Positions 46,139 through 58,829 of a DNA stretch of 64,000 nucleotides are shown one piece after another. Positions within the stretch are counted from its first letter, which is position 1; each line of letters starts with the position of its first letter. Source of the DNA: Pseudomonas sp. MAG733B (GTDB lineage Bacteria; Pseudomonadota; Gammaproteobacteria; Pseudomonadales; Pseudomonadaceae); contig NZ_CP145732.1 in assembly GCF_036884845.1 (NCBI RefSeq), positions 248,001 through 312,000 of the forward strand, written 5' to 3'. Below the pieces are notes generated by a model. That model saw only the letters and a program-made list of their open reading frames with translations. It ran no database searches and was not told the origin of the DNA. The position numbers were made by a program, and so were the translations under genes.

Positions 46139-47604
46139 CAATCTATTCCTAACTGATTCCAGATGGCATCGATCCGCTGGGTCACGGCGTCGTCCTTGAC
46201 GATCACCCGGCCCCACTCGCGCGTGGTTTCGCCAGGCCATTTATGCGTGGCATCGAGCCCCATCTTCGAACCCAGGCCGGACACCGGCGAGGCGAAGTCG
46301 AGGTAGTCGATCGGCGTGTTCTCGATCATCACCGTGTCGCGCTTGGGGTCCATGCGCGTGGTGATGGCCCAGATCACGTCGTTCCAGTCCCGGGCGTTGA
46401 TATCGTCGTCAGTGACGATAACGAACTTGGTGTACATGAACTGTCGCAAAAACGACCAGACACCGAGCATTACCCGCTTGGCATGCCCCGGATACGACTT
46501 CTTCATGGTCACGATAGCCATGCGATACGAGCAGCCTTCGGGCGGCAAGTAGAAGTCAGTGATCTCCGGGAACTGCTTCTGCAGGATCGGCACGAACACT
46601 TCGTTCAGCGCCACACCGAGAATCGCCGGTTCATCCGGTGGACGGCCGGTGTAGGTGCTGTGATAGATCGGCTTGATCCGGTGAGTGATGCGTTCGACGG
46701 TGAACACCGGGAAGCTGTCGACTTCGTTGTAATAACCGGTGTGGTCGCCGTAAGGACCTTCATCGGCCATCTCTCCCGGATGGATCACGCCTTCGAGGAT
46801 GATCTCGGCGGTGGCCGGCACTTGCAGGTCGTTGCCGCGGCATTTCACCAGTTCGGTACGGTTGCCGCGCAGCAAGCCGGCGAAGGCGTACTCGGAAAGG
46901 CTGTCGGGCACTGGCGTCACGGCACCGAGAATGGTCGCGGGGTCAGCGCCCAGCGCCACGGCCACCGGGAACGGTTGGCCCGGATGCTTCTCGCACCACT
47001 CGCGGTAATCCAGCGCACCACCACGGTGGCTGAGCCAGCGCATGATGACCTTGTTGCGGCCGATCACTTGCTGACGGTAGATACCGAGGTTCTGCCGGTC
47101 CTTGTTCGGACCTTTGGTGACGGTCAGGCCCCAAGTGATCAGTGGCGCAACGTCGCCCGGCCAGCAGGTCTGCACCGGCAGCGTCGAGAGATCGACGTCA
47201 TCGCCTTCGATGACCACTTCCTGGCAGATCGCATCTTTGACGACCTTGGGCGCCATCGAGATGATCTTGCGGAAGATCGGCAGCTTGGACCAGGCGTCTT
47301 TCAGCCCCTTCGGCGGCTCGGGTTCCTTGAGGAACGCCAGCAGCTTGCCGATTTCGCGCAGTTCACTGACCGCTTCGGCGCCCATGCCCAACGCGACGCG
47401 CTCGGGGGTGCCGAACAGGTTGCCGAGCACGGGAATGTCGTAACCCGTTGGCTTTTCGAATAGCAGGGCCGGGCCTTTGGCGCGCAAAGTGCGGTCGCAG
47501 ACCTCGGTCATTTCGAGCACTGGGGACACGGGAACCTGGATGCGCTTGAGTTCGCCGCGCTGTTCCAGCCCGCTGATAAAGTCGCGCAAGTCGCGATACT
47601 GCAT
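46138..47604 (-). CDS. ubiD: 4-hydroxy-3-polyprenylbenzoate decarboxylase
   Basis: The 488-residue prenyl-FMN enzyme decarboxylates the polyprenyl hydroxybenzoate in ubiquinone synthesis. It opens [26 protein letters not shown], has [23 protein letters not shown] near 170-195 (Mn2+/prFMN contacts), the [23 protein letters not shown] segment near 270-295 with the catalytic Glu-Arg-Glu group, and a [12 protein letters not shown] region. The start is placed at the ATG at 47604, 30 codons inside a longer open frame, because the UbiD fold begins there. It precedes the reductase in one unit. UbiX, which makes prenyl-FMN, is not in the window. Confidence 0.95.
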   Translation of the reverse strand: MQYRDLRDFISGLEQRGELKRIQVPVSPVLEMTEVCDRTLRAKGPALLFEKPTGYDIPVLGNLFGTPERVALGMGAEAVSELREIGKLLAFLKEPEPPKGLKDAWSKLPIFRKIISMAPKVVKDAICQEVVIEGDDVDLSTLPVQTCWPGDVAPLITWGLTVTKGPNKDRQNLGIYRQQVIGRNKVIMRWLSHRGGALDYREWCEKHPGQPFPVAVALGADPATILGAVTPVPDSLSEYAFAGLLRGNRTELVKCRGNDLQVPATAEIILEGVIHPGEMADEGPYGDHTGYYNEVDSFPVFTVERITHRIKPIYHSTYTGRPPDEPAILGVALNEVFVPILQKQFPEITDFYLPPEGCSYRMAIVTMKKSYPGHAKRVMLGVWSFLRQFMYTKFVIVTDDDINARDWNDVIWAITTRMDPKRDTVMIENTPIDYLDFASPVSGLGSKMGLDATHKWPGETTREWGRVIVKDDAVTQRIDAIWNQLGID

Positions 47605-47705
47605 GCGTGAGCCTCGTGTTGGCCGTGGCGTTCGGGGCAGGCAGTTTAGCGCCGAACCTTGCGGTTCAGAACCACGAACTGCCGCTTTGATCAAAAATCG
47701 GATAG

Positions 47706-47733
47706 CAAAAAGCCGGGTTTCCCCGGCTTTTTA
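47706..47733 (-). terminator. Terminator after rho
   Basis: The stem AAAAAGCCGGG/CCCGGCTTTTT has T-runs in both directions, 13 bases from the rho stop codon. Confidence 0.87.
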
Positions 47734-47745
47734 TGCCTGTTCGAC

Positions 47746-49005
<1,260 letters not shown>

Positions 49006-49203
49006 ATAGGAATGACGTAATCATTTATGGAGGGGGGAAATTAAGCTTTTGGCTTAATGAGGCCGCGCCGCGGAGAAGGCGACAGGATCGCGTACTTATT
49101 CGAAAAGGAGAGCGTCGGCGACGGCTAGCAGGGGGCAATGGAGAAACCAGTGCGGGGCCGAATGTATCACCTGAGTTTCGGAGCGTCTAGCCCTCAATAA
49201 CGA

Positions 49204-49236
49204 AAAAGGCCCCGCTAATTGCGGGGCCTTTTTTTG
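49204..49236 (-). terminator. Terminator after trxA
   Basis: The stem AAGGCCCCGC/GCGGGGCCTT has T-runs on both strands, 18 bases from the trxA stop, and separates it from the rho leader. Confidence 0.88.
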
Positions 49237-49253
49237 ACACGCTACAACGACGC

Positions 49254-49583
49254 TTAGATGTTGGCGTCGAGGAAAGCCGCCAGTTGCGACTTCGACAGTG
49301 CGCCGACCTTGGTCGCTTCAACGTTGCCGTTCTTGAACAGCATCAGGGTCGGGATACCACGCACGCCATGCTTGGCCGGGGTTTCCTGGTTTTCGTCGAT
49401 GTTCAGTTTGGCAACGGTCAGCTTGCCTTTGTAGGTCTCGGCAATTTCGTCCAGGACAGGAGCGATCATTTTGCAAGGGCCGCACCACTCAGCCCAGTAG
49501 TCGACCAGTACAGCGCCTTCAGCCTTGAGTACGTCGGCCTCGAAGCTAGCGTCGCTAACGTGTTTGATAAGATCGCTGCTCAT
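49254..49583 (-). CDS. trxA: Thioredoxin 1
   Basis: The 109-residue protein is the classic cytoplasmic thioredoxin. The redox motif WCGPC is at C34/C37, within [15 protein letters not shown], and the cis-proline is in [12 protein letters not shown] near 75. It gives electrons to ribonucleotide reductase, PAPS reductase and methionine sulfoxide reductase. The start is set at 49583, where [18 protein letters not shown] begins, behind a GGAGAATTCC ribosome site. The trxA-rho order is widespread in gammaproteobacteria. Confidence 0.97.
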   Translation of the reverse strand: MSSDLIKHVSDASFEADVLKAEGAVLVDYWAEWCGPCKMIAPVLDEIAETYKGKLTVAKLNIDENQETPAKHGVRGIPTLMLFKNGNVEATKVGALSKSQLAAFLDANI

Positions 49584-49704
49584 GGAATTCTCCAGGGTTG
49601 TAAGCAAAAAAACGTGGCCCATCATAGCTGCCCTTCCCTCGTTCAGGAAGGTGCAGATGATTGAGTCTCGCTATGGTGTTCCATGAGTTTGGGTATAGCC
49701 CAGG

Positions 49705-50412
49705 TCACGCCGTGGCGGGAGCGACGAAGGCAATTCCGGTGCGCAACGCGGCATTGCGCACATGTTCATGCATGGCTTTCTGCGCGGCCCCGGATGCCCT
49801 GCGCGCCAGTGCACGAAGGATTTTGCGGTGTTCCTGCCAGGTTTCCATCGCCCGTTCGGCCCGGATGAACGGTAGCTTCTGGCTCTCCAAAAAGATGTCG
49901 GCGCTGGCGGTCAGGATGCTCAGCATCGCCTGATTGCCGCTGGCCAGCAGGATTCGGCGGTGGAATTCGAAGTCCAGACGCGCCGCGGCTTCGAAGTCAC
50001 CGGCCTTCAGTTCGTTGCGCATGGCCGCGACGTTGTCTTCCAGTGCATCGAGCTCATGGGTGCTCAACGTCACGGCTGCCAACCCCGCGGCGAACCCCTC
50101 CAGCGCATAGCGCAACTGGAAGATGTCCAGCGGCGAAGCCTGCGCCGCGAACGGCCAGCCCGGCGCCGCGTCGCCTCGCGGCAACTCCACCGGCGACTGC
50201 ACGAACACGCCTTTGCCCGGCTGGATGCTGATCACGCCCAACGCACTCAGCGATGACAACGCCTCGCGCAACGATGCCCGACTCACGCCCAATTGCACCG
50301 CCAGGTCCCGTTGCGAGGGCAAGGCGTCCCCCGCCCCGAAGCCTTGTTCGGTGATCAATTTGCGGATGGCTTGTAGCGCCACTTCGGGTACGGCGCGGGA
50401 GATCGAGTTCAT
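49705..50412 (-). CDS. FadR-subfamily GntR transcriptional regulator
   Basis: The 235-residue protein has a GntR winged helix (about 10-75; GAGDALPSQRDLAVQLGVSRASLREALSSLSALGVISIQPGKGVFV) and an FCD effector domain (about 95-225), in which metal-type His/Asp ligands are visible (RLDFEFHRRILLASGNQAM, LRALARRASGAAQKAMHEH). It diverges from an amino acid ABC transporter across a 256-base gap, so it probably controls that transporter in response to a small organic acid or amino acid. Start chosen at MNSISRAVP by domain extent; a long upstream extension lacks conservation signs. Confidence 0.88.
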   Translation of the reverse strand: MNSISRAVPEVALQAIRKLITEQGFGAGDALPSQRDLAVQLGVSRASLREALSSLSALGVISIQPGKGVFVQSPVELPRGDAAPGWPFAAQASPLDIFQLRYALEGFAAGLAAVTLSTHELDALEDNVAAMRNELKAGDFEAAARLDFEFHRRILLASGNQAMLSILTASADIFLESQKLPFIRAERAMETWQEHRKILRALARRASGAAQKAMHEHVRNAALRTGIAFVAPATA

Positions 50413-50668
50413 GGTTTTCCAGACGAACCAGGCCAATGTGCGCTCAGTTGTAAAGCTATTCGCGACGCCCGGCAAGTCGTGCCCCATGGGGGTTCGAAGA
50501 TTTTCATGGCTGCGCCATCGGGGTGCGAAACACAACTTGACTGTTCAGACCAGTAAGACCGTGCGACGCCAGCAAAACCGCGCTCTGGCGCCCCCAAAAC
50601 CCTATGTTGGCATGGCCCATGCTCTGTCGATCCGCAGAAATTACTTCTCGCCGATCCGGAGATTTGCC

Positions 50669-51454
50669 ATGACCCAGCGTTACAGCGCCCTCCTCGCCGC
50701 CCTGTTTGCCAGCCTGATGCTGAGCCAGGCACCCGCCCACGCCGACGGTCTGGAGGATGTGGTCAAGCGCGGCGTACTCAAGGTTGCCGTGCCCCAGGAC
50801 TTCCCGCCGTTCGGCTCGGTCGGCCCGGACATGAAGCCCCGTGGCCTGGACATCGACACCGCCAAACTGCTGGCCGACCAGCTCAAGGTCAAACTTGAAC
50901 TGACCCCGGTCAACAGCACCAACCGCATCCCGTTCCTGACCACCGGCAAAGTCGACCTGGTGATTTCCAGCCTCGGCAAAAACCCGGAGCGCGAGAAAGT
51001 CATCGATTTCTCCCGCGCCTACGCACCGTTCTACCTCGCCGTGTTCGGTCCGCCAGACGCCGACATCAAAGGCCTGGACGACCTCAAGGGCAAGACCATC
51101 AGCGTCACCCGCGGCGCCATCGAAGACATCGAGCTGACCAAGGTCGCCCCCGAAGGCGTGACCATCAAGCGTTTCGAAGACAACAACTCGACCATCGCCG
51201 CGTACCTGGCCGGGCAAGTGGATCTGATCGCCAGCGGCAACGTGGTGATGGTCGCTATCAGCGAGAAGAACCCGAAACGCGTGCCGGCGCTGAAAGTGAA
51301 GCTCAAGGATTCGCCGGTCTACGTCGGCGTGAACAAGAACGAGCCGGCGCTGCTGGACAAGGTCAACCAGATCCTCGTCACCGCCAAGGGCGACGGCGCG
51401 CTGGAAAAGAACGCCCTGACCTGGCTGAAAGAACCGCTGCCGGCCGATCTCTGA
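50669..51454 (+). CDS. Polar amino acid ABC transporter binding protein
   Basis: The 261-residue family 3 solute-binding protein has a signal peptide of about 25 residues (ending APAHA before DGLEDVVKRGVLKV). The fold is GlnH/HisJ-like: VAVPQDFPPFGSVGPDMKPRGLDIDTAKLLADQL near 40-73, the TNRIPFLTTGKVDLVISSLGKNPEREKVIDFSRAYAPF hinge near 85-120 and GKTISVTRGAIEDIELTK near 138. It captures an amino acid; which one is not evident. A CCGGAGA site precedes the ATG. It leads a four-gene operon with the permeases and ATPase. Confidence 0.88.
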   Translation: MTQRYSALLAALFASLMLSQAPAHADGLEDVVKRGVLKVAVPQDFPPFGSVGPDMKPRGLDIDTAKLLADQLKVKLELTPVNSTNRIPFLTTGKVDLVISSLGKNPEREKVIDFSRAYAPFYLAVFGPPDADIKGLDDLKGKTISVTRGAIEDIELTKVAPEGVTIKRFEDNNSTIAAYLAGQVDLIASGNVVMVAISEKNPKRVPALKVKLKDSPVYVGVNKNEPALLDKVNQILVTAKGDGALEKNALTWLKEPLPADL

Positions 51455-51476
51455 TCCGGCGCGCAGGAGACACGCT

Positions 51477-52145
51477 ATGGCTTATCAGTTCGATTTCTTG
51501 CCGGTGGTACACAACACCGATCTGTTGCTGCGCGGTGCGTTGTTCACCCTTGAGCTGACGGCCATCGGCGCGGTGCTCGGCGTGGGTCTGGGCATCGTCG
51601 GGGCGCTGGTACGGGCGTGGAACATCCGCCCGTTCGCCGGGGTTTTCGCGGTCTACGTCGAGTTGATCCGCAACACGCCGTTTCTGGTGCAGTTGTTTTT
51701 CATCTTCTTCGGCTTGCCGTCGCTCGGGGTGCAGATTTCCGAATGGCAGGCGGCGGTGCTGGCGATGGTGATCAACCTCGGCGCCTATTCCACCGAGATT
51801 ATCCGCGCCGGCATCCAGGCGATCCCCCGGGGTCAACTGGAAGCCGCGGCGGCATTGGCGATGACGCGCTTCGAAGCCTTCCGTCACGTGGTGCTGCTGC
51901 CGGCGCTGGGCAAGGTCTGGCCGGCCCTGAGTAGCCAGATCATCATCGTCATGCTCGGCTCGGCAGTCTGCTCGCAAATCGCCACTGAAGAGCTGAGCTT
52001 CGCCGCCAACTTCATTCAATCGCGCAACTTTCGCGCCTTTGAAACCTATGCGCTGACCACGCTGCTGTACTTGTGCATGGCTCTGTTGATCCGCCAGCTC
52101 CTGAACTGGATCGGAACACGCTACATCTCCAGGAGCAGCCGATGA
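51477..52145 (+). CDS. Polar amino acid ABC transporter permease 1
   Basis: The 222-residue HisM/GlnP-type membrane protein has about five segments and the EAA loop AGIQAIPRGQLEAAAALAMTRFEAFRHVVLLPALGKVWP near 115-150. It pairs with the second permease to form the channel. It starts 22 bases after the binding-protein stop, with a GCAGGAGA site, and its TGA stop overlaps the next ATG by four bases. Confidence 0.9.
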   Translation: MAYQFDFLPVVHNTDLLLRGALFTLELTAIGAVLGVGLGIVGALVRAWNIRPFAGVFAVYVELIRNTPFLVQLFFIFFGLPSLGVQISEWQAAVLAMVINLGAYSTEIIRAGIQAIPRGQLEAAAALAMTRFEAFRHVVLLPALGKVWPALSSQIIIVMLGSAVCSQIATEELSFAANFIQSRNFRAFETYALTTLLYLCMALLIRQLLNWIGTRYISRSSR

Positions 52146-52792
52146 GCGATTTCACTTTCTGGGACATCGTGCGCAACCTGCTCATGGGCCTGCAATGGAC
52201 GCTGGCGCTGTCGCTGGTGGCGTTCATTGGCGGTGGCCTTATCGGTTTGCTGATCATGGTCATGCGCATCTCGAAAAAATCCCTGCCGCGCAGTTTTGCC
52301 CGCACCTACATCGAACTGTTCCAGGGCACGCCGCTGTTGATGCAGCTGTTTCTGGTGTTCTTCGGTGTGGCACTGGCCGGGATCGAGATTTCGCCGTGGA
52401 TGGCGGCGGCGATCGCCCTGACGCTGTTCACCAGCGCTTACCTGGCGGAGATCTGGCGCGGCTGCGTCGACTCGATCCCCCACGGCCAGTGGGAAGCCTC
52501 GTCGAGCCTGGCGCTCAACCCGCTGGAGCAACTGCGCTACGTGATCCTGCCGCAAGCCCTGCGCATCGCCGTGGCGCCGACCGTGGGCTTCTCGGTGCAA
52601 GTGGTCAAAGGCACCGCCGTCACCTCGATCATCGGTTTCACCGAACTGACCAAGACCGGCGGCATGCTCGCCAACGCCACCTTCGAACCGTTCATGGTCT
52701 ACGGCCTCGTCGCCCTCGGCTATTTCCTGCTCTGTTATCCCTTGTCCCTCAGTGCGCGCTACCTGGAAAGGAGACTGCATGCCTCTGCTTAG
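52142..52792 (+). CDS. Polar amino acid ABC transporter permease 2
   Basis: The 216-residue HisQ/GlnP-type protein is the partner permease. The EAA loop GCVDSIPHGQWEASSSLALNPLEQLRYVILPQALR near 109-143 is clear. The start at 52142 is preferred, since it overlaps the preceding stop (ATGA); the open frame begins earlier but within the first permease. Its 3' end overlaps the ATPase gene start by 14 bases, so the operon is fully coupled. Confidence 0.9.
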   Translation: MSDFTFWDIVRNLLMGLQWTLALSLVAFIGGGLIGLLIMVMRISKKSLPRSFARTYIELFQGTPLLMQLFLVFFGVALAGIEISPWMAAAIALTLFTSAYLAEIWRGCVDSIPHGQWEASSSLALNPLEQLRYVILPQALRIAVAPTVGFSVQVVKGTAVTSIIGFTELTKTGGMLANATFEPFMVYGLVALGYFLLCYPLSLSARYLERRLHASA

Positions 52793-53516
52793 AATTTCCG
52801 CCTTGCATAAATACTACGGCGATCACCATGTGCTCAAAGGCATCGACCTGAGCGTCGAGGAAGGCCAGGTAGTGGCGATCATCGGCCGCAGCGGCTCGGG
52901 CAAATCCACCTTGTTACGCACGCTCAACGGCCTGGAGTCGATCAACGACGGCGTGATCGAAGTCGATGGCGAATACCTCGACGCCGCCCGCGCCGATCTG
53001 CGCAGCCTGCGGCAGAAGGTCGGGATGGTGTTTCAGCAGTTCAATCTGTTCCCGCACCTGACCGTGGGCGAAAACGTGATGCTTGCGCCGCAAGTGGTGC
53101 AAAAGGTCCCGAAAGCCAAGGCCGCCGAGCTGGCGCGAGAGATGCTGGAACGAGTCGGGCTGGGAGAAAAATTCGACGCGTTCCCCGATCGGCTGTCCGG
53201 TGGGCAGCAACAACGGGTGGCGATTGCCCGCGCTCTGGCGATGTCGCCGAAGGTATTGCTGTGCGATGAAATCACCTCGGCGCTGGACCCGGAGCTGGTC
53301 AACGAAGTGTTGAGCGTGGTCCGGCAACTGGCCAAGGAAGGCATGACGCTGATCATGGTCACCCACGAAATGCGCTTCGCCCGGGAGGTTGGGGATAAGT
53401 TGGTGTTCATGCACATGGGCAAGGTGCATGAAGTGGGTGATCCGAAGGTTTTGTTTGCCAATCCGCAGACGGCGGAGTTGGCGAACTTCATTGGCACCGT
53501 CGAAGCGACAGCCTGA
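52779..53516 (+). CDS. Polar amino acid ABC transporter ATP-binding protein
   Basis: The 245-residue ATPase has Walker A GRSGSGKSTLLR near 34-45, the Q-loop VGMVFQQFNLFPHLTV, the signature LSGGQQQRVAIARAL near 140-154, Walker B VLLCDEITSALDPE and the switch MVTHEMRFARE. These are typical of GlnQ/HisP-type amino acid importers. The ATG lies inside the 3' end of the upstream permease, behind a GGAAAGGAG site. Confidence 0.92.
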   Translation: MPLLRISALHKYYGDHHVLKGIDLSVEEGQVVAIIGRSGSGKSTLLRTLNGLESINDGVIEVDGEYLDAARADLRSLRQKVGMVFQQFNLFPHLTVGENVMLAPQVVQKVPKAKAAELAREMLERVGLGEKFDAFPDRLSGGQQQRVAIARALAMSPKVLLCDEITSALDPELVNEVLSVVRQLAKEGMTLIMVTHEMRFAREVGDKLVFMHMGKVHEVGDPKVLFANPQTAELANFIGTVEATA

Positions 53517-53544
53517 AACAACCTCATTGTCTTTAATGCCCTCA

Positions 53545-53607
53545 TCGCTAGCAGGCTAGCTCCCACAGGGGTACGCATTCCAATGTGGGAGCCAGCCTGC
53601 TGGCGAT
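53545..53607. repeat. REP-type inverted pair, AGCAGGCTAGCTCCCACA variant
   Basis: Inverted copies of TCGCTAGCAGGCTAGCTCCC plus ACA (right arm differs in four positions) flank a spacer between the ABC operon and ppx. It looks like a diverged relative of the TGTGGGAGCGGGC family. Confidence 0.8.
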
Positions 53608-53724
53608 TGACCGCGTAGCGGGCACCGACTTTCCTGCACTGGATCAAGGCTTTGAACACTGCGCGTTGGCGGCAGCGTTTGATCGTGGCACGATGTCGAG
53701 GTTATCGACCGAGACCCCCAGACC

Positions 53725-55227
53725 ATGCCGCAATCCCAAGCCAAGAATCTGTCCCTGATCGCCGCAATCGACCTGGGCTCCAACAGCTTTCACATGGTCG
53801 TGGCCAAGGCCCAGAACGGCGAAATCCGTATTCTCGAGCGTCTCGGGGAGAAGGTTCAGCTGGCCGCCGGCATCGACGAAGAGCGCCGTCTCAGCGAAGA
53901 ATCCATGCAACGCGGGCTCGATTGCCTCAAGCGGTTTGCCCAACTGATCAACGGTATGCCGCTCGGCGCCGTGCGGATCGTCGGCACCAACGCCCTGCGC
54001 GAAGCCCGCAACCGCGCCGAATTCATCCACCGCGCCGAAGAAATCCTCGGCCATCCGGTGGAAGTCATCTCCGGCCGTGAAGAGGCGCGCCTGATCTACC
54101 TCGGCGTGTCCCACACCCTCGCCGACACGCCGGGCAAGCGCCTTGTGGCCGACATTGGCGGCGGCAGTACCGAATTCATCATAGGTCAGCGCTTCGAACC
54201 GTTGCTGCGCGAGAGCCTGCAAATGGGCTGCGTCAGCTACACCCAGCGTTATTTCAAGGACGGCAAGATCACTCCGGCCCGCTACGCCCAGGCGTACACC
54301 GCGGCGCGGCTGGAGATCATGAGCATCGAACACGCCCTGCACCGCCTGACCTGGGATGAAGCCATCGGCTCCTCGGGCACCATCCGCGCCATCGGTCTGG
54401 CGCTGAAGGCCGGCGGCCACGGCAGCGGTGAAGTCAACGCCGAAGGCCTGGCCTGGCTCAAGCGCAAGCTGATCAAACTCGGCGATGTCGACAAAATCGA
54501 CTTCGAAGGCATCAAGCCTGATCGCCGGGCGATCTTCCCGGCGGGCCTGGCGATTCTCGAAGCGATCTTCGACTCCCTCGAACTGCAACGCATGGATCAC
54601 TGCGAAGGTGCCCTGCGTGAAGGTGTGCTGTATGACCTGCTGGGCCGCCATCATCACGAAGACGTGCGCGAACGCACCCTGACTTCGCTGATGGAGCGTT
54701 ATCACGTCGATCTGGAACAGGCCGTTCGCGTCGAGCGCAAAGCCCTGCATGCCTTCGATCAGGTGGCCAAGGATTGGGATCTGGAAGACGGCGTCTGGCG
54801 TGAACTGCTCGGCTGGGCGGCCAAGGTCCATGAAGTGGGCCTGGACATCGCTCACTATCAGTATCACAAGCACGGCGCCTACCTGATCGAGCATTCCGAC
54901 CTGGCCGGCTTCTCCCGCGAAGACCAGTTGATGCTCGCGCTACTGGTGCGTGGCCACCGCCGCAACATCCCCAAGGACAAGTTCGCCGATTTCGACGATG
55001 ACGGCATCAAGCTGATTCGCCTGTGCGTGCTGCTGCGCTTTGCGATCCTGTTCCACCACATCCGCGGCACCCAGCAAATGCCTCAGGTAGAACTCAACGC
55101 CAAGGGCAATCACCTGGAAGTGGTGTTCCCGAAAAACTGGCTGGATGAAAACCAGCTGACCCAGGCCGACTTCGAAATCGAAGCGCAATGGCTGACGCGG
55201 GTGGATGTCGTCCTCAGCGTTCGCTGA
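53725..55227 (+). CDS. ppx: Exopolyphosphatase
   Basis: The 500-residue protein removes phosphate from the end of polyphosphate and is related to GppA. The phosphate loop [17 protein letters not shown] near 11-27, [14 protein letters not shown] near 80, and [15 protein letters not shown] near 140-155 are the ASKHA-fold sites, with a C-terminal HD-like helical domain (about 310-500). The ATG at 53725 is preferred; the preceding gap has no strong site, but the fold begins here. Ppk is encoded convergently, with a shared terminator, so the two are opposed both in function and in position. Confidence 0.96.
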   Translation: MPQSQAKNLSLIAAIDLGSNSFHMVVAKAQNGEIRILERLGEKVQLAAGIDEERRLSEESMQRGLDCLKRFAQLINGMPLGAVRIVGTNALREARNRAEFIHRAEEILGHPVEVISGREEARLIYLGVSHTLADTPGKRLVADIGGGSTEFIIGQRFEPLLRESLQMGCVSYTQRYFKDGKITPARYAQAYTAARLEIMSIEHALHRLTWDEAIGSSGTIRAIGLALKAGGHGSGEVNAEGLAWLKRKLIKLGDVDKIDFEGIKPDRRAIFPAGLAILEAIFDSLELQRMDHCEGALREGVLYDLLGRHHHEDVRERTLTSLMERYHVDLEQAVRVERKALHAFDQVAKDWDLEDGVWRELLGWAAKVHEVGLDIAHYQYHKHGAYLIEHSDLAGFSREDQLMLALLVRGHRRNIPKDKFADFDDDGIKLIRLCVLLRFAILFHHIRGTQQMPQVELNAKGNHLEVVFPKNWLDENQLTQADFEIEAQWLTRVDVVLSVR

Positions 55228-55234
55228 ACTCGGT

Positions 55235-55306
55235 CCTGTAGGAGCACGGCTTGCCGGCGATGGCGATCTCGAGGGCGCCATCGCCAGCAAGCTGTGCTCC
55301 TACAGG
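55235..55306. repeat. TGTAGGAGC-type REP inverted pair after ppx
   Basis: Inverted copies of CCTGTAGGAGCACGGCTTGC plus CGGCGAT flank a spacer of about 17 bases, just after the ppx stop. Confidence 0.87.
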
Positions 55307-55318
55307 GGATGACACAAA

Positions 55319-55353
55319 CAAAAATGGCGATCCTTTTGGATCGCCATTTTTTT
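55319..55353. terminator. Bidirectional terminator between ppx and ppk
   Basis: The stem AAAATGGCGATCC/GGATCGCCATTTT has T-runs on both strands. It lies between the convergent ppx and ppk genes. Confidence 0.9.
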
Positions 55354-55367
55354 ACAACTAGCCGGCG

Positions 55368-57593
55368 TTAACGCACAGCCAGAATCGGACTGCCCAACCG
55401 CTCCAGCAACGTAGCCTGAGCACTACGCGGATTCTGGTTGCCGGTCGGCGTGTTGCGGATGTAGCGGCCATCCGACTGCAGGCTCCAGCTGTGGGTGTTG
55501 TCGGTGAGATACAGCTCCAGCTCCTTCTTGACCCGCATGATCAGCTTCTTGCCTTCAACCGGGAAGCAAGTCTCGACGCGCTTGTCGAGGTTGCGCTCCA
55601 TCCAGTCGGCACTGGACAGGAACATCTGCTCGTCGCCGCCATTGAGGAAGTAGAAAACCCGGGTGTGTTCCAGGAAACGCCCGATGATCGAACGCACGTG
55701 GATGTTGTGCGAGACCCCGGCGATGCCCGGTCGCAGGCAGCACATGCCACGCACGACGAGGTCGATGCGCACGCCCGACTGGCTGGCCTTGTACAGCGCG
55801 CGAATGATCTTCGGATCGGTCAGCGAGTTGAACTTGGCGATGATGTGCGCCGGTTTGCCGTCGAGGGCGAACTGGGTTTCGCGGGCAATCATGTCGAGCA
55901 TGCCCTTTTTCAGGGTGAACGGCGCGTGCAGCAACTTCTTCATGCGCAGGGTTTTACCCATGCCGATCAACTGGCTGAACAGTTTGCCGACGTCTTCGCA
56001 CAAAGCGTCGTCGGAGGTCAGCAGGCTGTAGTCGGTGTACAGGCGGGCGTTGCCGGCGTGGTAGTTGCCCGTGCCCAAGTGCGCGTAACGCACGATTTCG
56101 CCGGCCTCGCGACGCAGGATCAGCATCATCTTGGCGTGGGTCTTGAAGCCGACCACGCCATAGATCACCACCGCACCGGCCGCTTGCAGACGGCTGGCCA
56201 GTTGCAGGTTGGATTCTTCGTCGAACCGCGCACGCAATTCGATCACCGCGGTGACCTCCTTGCCGTTACGGGCCGCATCCACCAGCGCATCGACGATTTC
56301 CGAGTTGGCGCCGGAGCGGTACAGCGTCTGGCGCACCGCCAACACATGCGGGTCCTTGGCGGCCTGGCGCAGCAGGTCGACCACCGGGGTAAACGACTCG
56401 AACGGGTGCAGCAACAGGATGTCCTGCTTGCTGATCACGCTGAAAATGTTCTCGCTGTTTTGCAGCAGTTTCGGGATCTGCGGGGTGAACGGCAGGTATT
56501 GCAGTTCACGCTGACTGTCCAGACCGGTGATGCTGAACAGCCGCGTCAGGTTCACCGGACCGTTGACCTGATACAACTCGGTCTCGCCCAGGTTGAACTG
56601 CTTGAGCAGGTAGTCGGACAGGTGTTTCGGGCAAGTGTCAGCCACTTCCAGACGCACCGCATCGCCGTAGCGACGCGAGAACAGTTCGCCGCGCAAGGCA
56701 CGGGCCAAGTCTTCGACGTCCTCGGAGTCCAGCGCCAGGTCGGCGTTACGGGTCAGGCGGAACTGGTAGCAGCCCTTCACTTTCATGCCCTGGAACAGGT
56801 CATCAGCGTGGGCGTGGATCATCGACGACAGGAACACGTAGTTGTCGCCCGCGCCGCCGACTTCTTCCGGCACCTTGATGATGCGCGGCAGCAGGCGCGG
56901 TGCCGGGATGATCGCCAAACCGGAATCGCGACCGAAGGCGTCGATACCTTCGAGTTCGACGATGAAGTTCAGGCTCTTGTTCACCAGCAACGGGAACGGG
57001 TGCGTCGGGTCGAGACCGATCGGAGTGATGATCGGCGCGATCTCGTCGCGGAAATAGCGGCGGACCCAGGTCTTGAGCTTGGTCGTCCAGTTGCGGCGAC
57101 GGATGAAGCGGACCTGATGTTTTTCCAGTTCCGGCAACAGAATGTCGTTGAGGATCGCGTACTGACGGTCAACGTGACCGTGCACCAGTTCGCTGATGCG
57201 GGCCAACGCCTGATGCGGTTGCAGGCCATCGGCGCCCGCCTGTTCACGGGCGAAGGTGATCTGCTTCTTCAGGCCGGCGACACGAATCTCGAAGAACTCG
57301 TCCAGGTTGCTGGAGAAGATCAGCAGAAACTTCAGCCGCTCCAGCAATGGATAGGACTCGTCCAGCGCCTGTTCCAGCACGCGGATGTTGAACTGCAGTT
57401 GCGACAGCTCGCGGTGGATGTACAGGCTGCTGTCATCCAGACCGGGAATGGCAATCGCCGGTGCCGCCGCAGCGGCTTCGGCTACCACCGCGGGTGGAGC
57501 AGGCTCCAGCTCCGGCGGGGTTTCGGCGATTTGCTCGACCACGGGTTGAGCGTCTTGTACGGCAACTTCAGTGAGTCCTTCGGTATTCATCAC
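55368..57593 (-). CDS. ppk: Polyphosphate kinase 1
   Basis: The 741-residue enzyme makes polyphosphate from ATP through a phospho-histidine. The catalytic histidine is in [22 protein letters not shown] near 475-495 and the second in [22 protein letters not shown] near 645-665, which are the paired PLD-like motifs. An N-terminal stretch of about 50 residues rich in Pro, Ala and Glu comes before the conserved [18 protein letters not shown]. It is followed by hemB upstream, with 15 bases between, so they may share a transcript. The long acidic-alanine leader is unusual and may be a disordered regulator or an alternative start (an internal start is possible). Confidence 0.96.
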   Translation of the reverse strand: MMNTEGLTEVAVQDAQPVVEQIAETPPELEPAPPAVVAEAAAAAPAIAIPGLDDSSLYIHRELSQLQFNIRVLEQALDESYPLLERLKFLLIFSSNLDEFFEIRVAGLKKQITFAREQAGADGLQPHQALARISELVHGHVDRQYAILNDILLPELEKHQVRFIRRRNWTTKLKTWVRRYFRDEIAPIITPIGLDPTHPFPLLVNKSLNFIVELEGIDAFGRDSGLAIIPAPRLLPRIIKVPEEVGGAGDNYVFLSSMIHAHADDLFQGMKVKGCYQFRLTRNADLALDSEDVEDLARALRGELFSRRYGDAVRLEVADTCPKHLSDYLLKQFNLGETELYQVNGPVNLTRLFSITGLDSQRELQYLPFTPQIPKLLQNSENIFSVISKQDILLLHPFESFTPVVDLLRQAAKDPHVLAVRQTLYRSGANSEIVDALVDAARNGKEVTAVIELRARFDEESNLQLASRLQAAGAVVIYGVVGFKTHAKMMLILRREAGEIVRYAHLGTGNYHAGNARLYTDYSLLTSDDALCEDVGKLFSQLIGMGKTLRMKKLLHAPFTLKKGMLDMIARETQFALDGKPAHIIAKFNSLTDPKIIRALYKASQSGVRIDLVVRGMCCLRPGIAGVSHNIHVRSIIGRFLEHTRVFYFLNGGDEQMFLSSADWMERNLDKRVETCFPVEGKKLIMRVKKELELYLTDNTHSWSLQSDGRYIRNTPTGNQNPRSAQATLLERLGSPILAVR

Positions 57594-57608
57594 ATGTTCC
57601 TGGGAGGG

Positions 57609-58748
<1,140 letters not shown>

Positions 58749-58757
58749 TCACGTCGA

Positions 58758-58787
58758 GACACATTTGGACACTTTCCTGAATGTGTC
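58758..58787. promoter_or_regulatory. Inverted repeat in the hemB-dedA promoter gap
   Basis: GACACATT-N14-AATGTGTC has perfect 8-base arms, 43 bases before the DedA-gene start. It may be an operator or a leader stem. No regulator can be named. Confidence 0.35.
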
Positions 58788-58829
58788 CGAAGGGTTAGGC
58801 TGCGCGTTCATTTCGCCAGCACCCAGACA

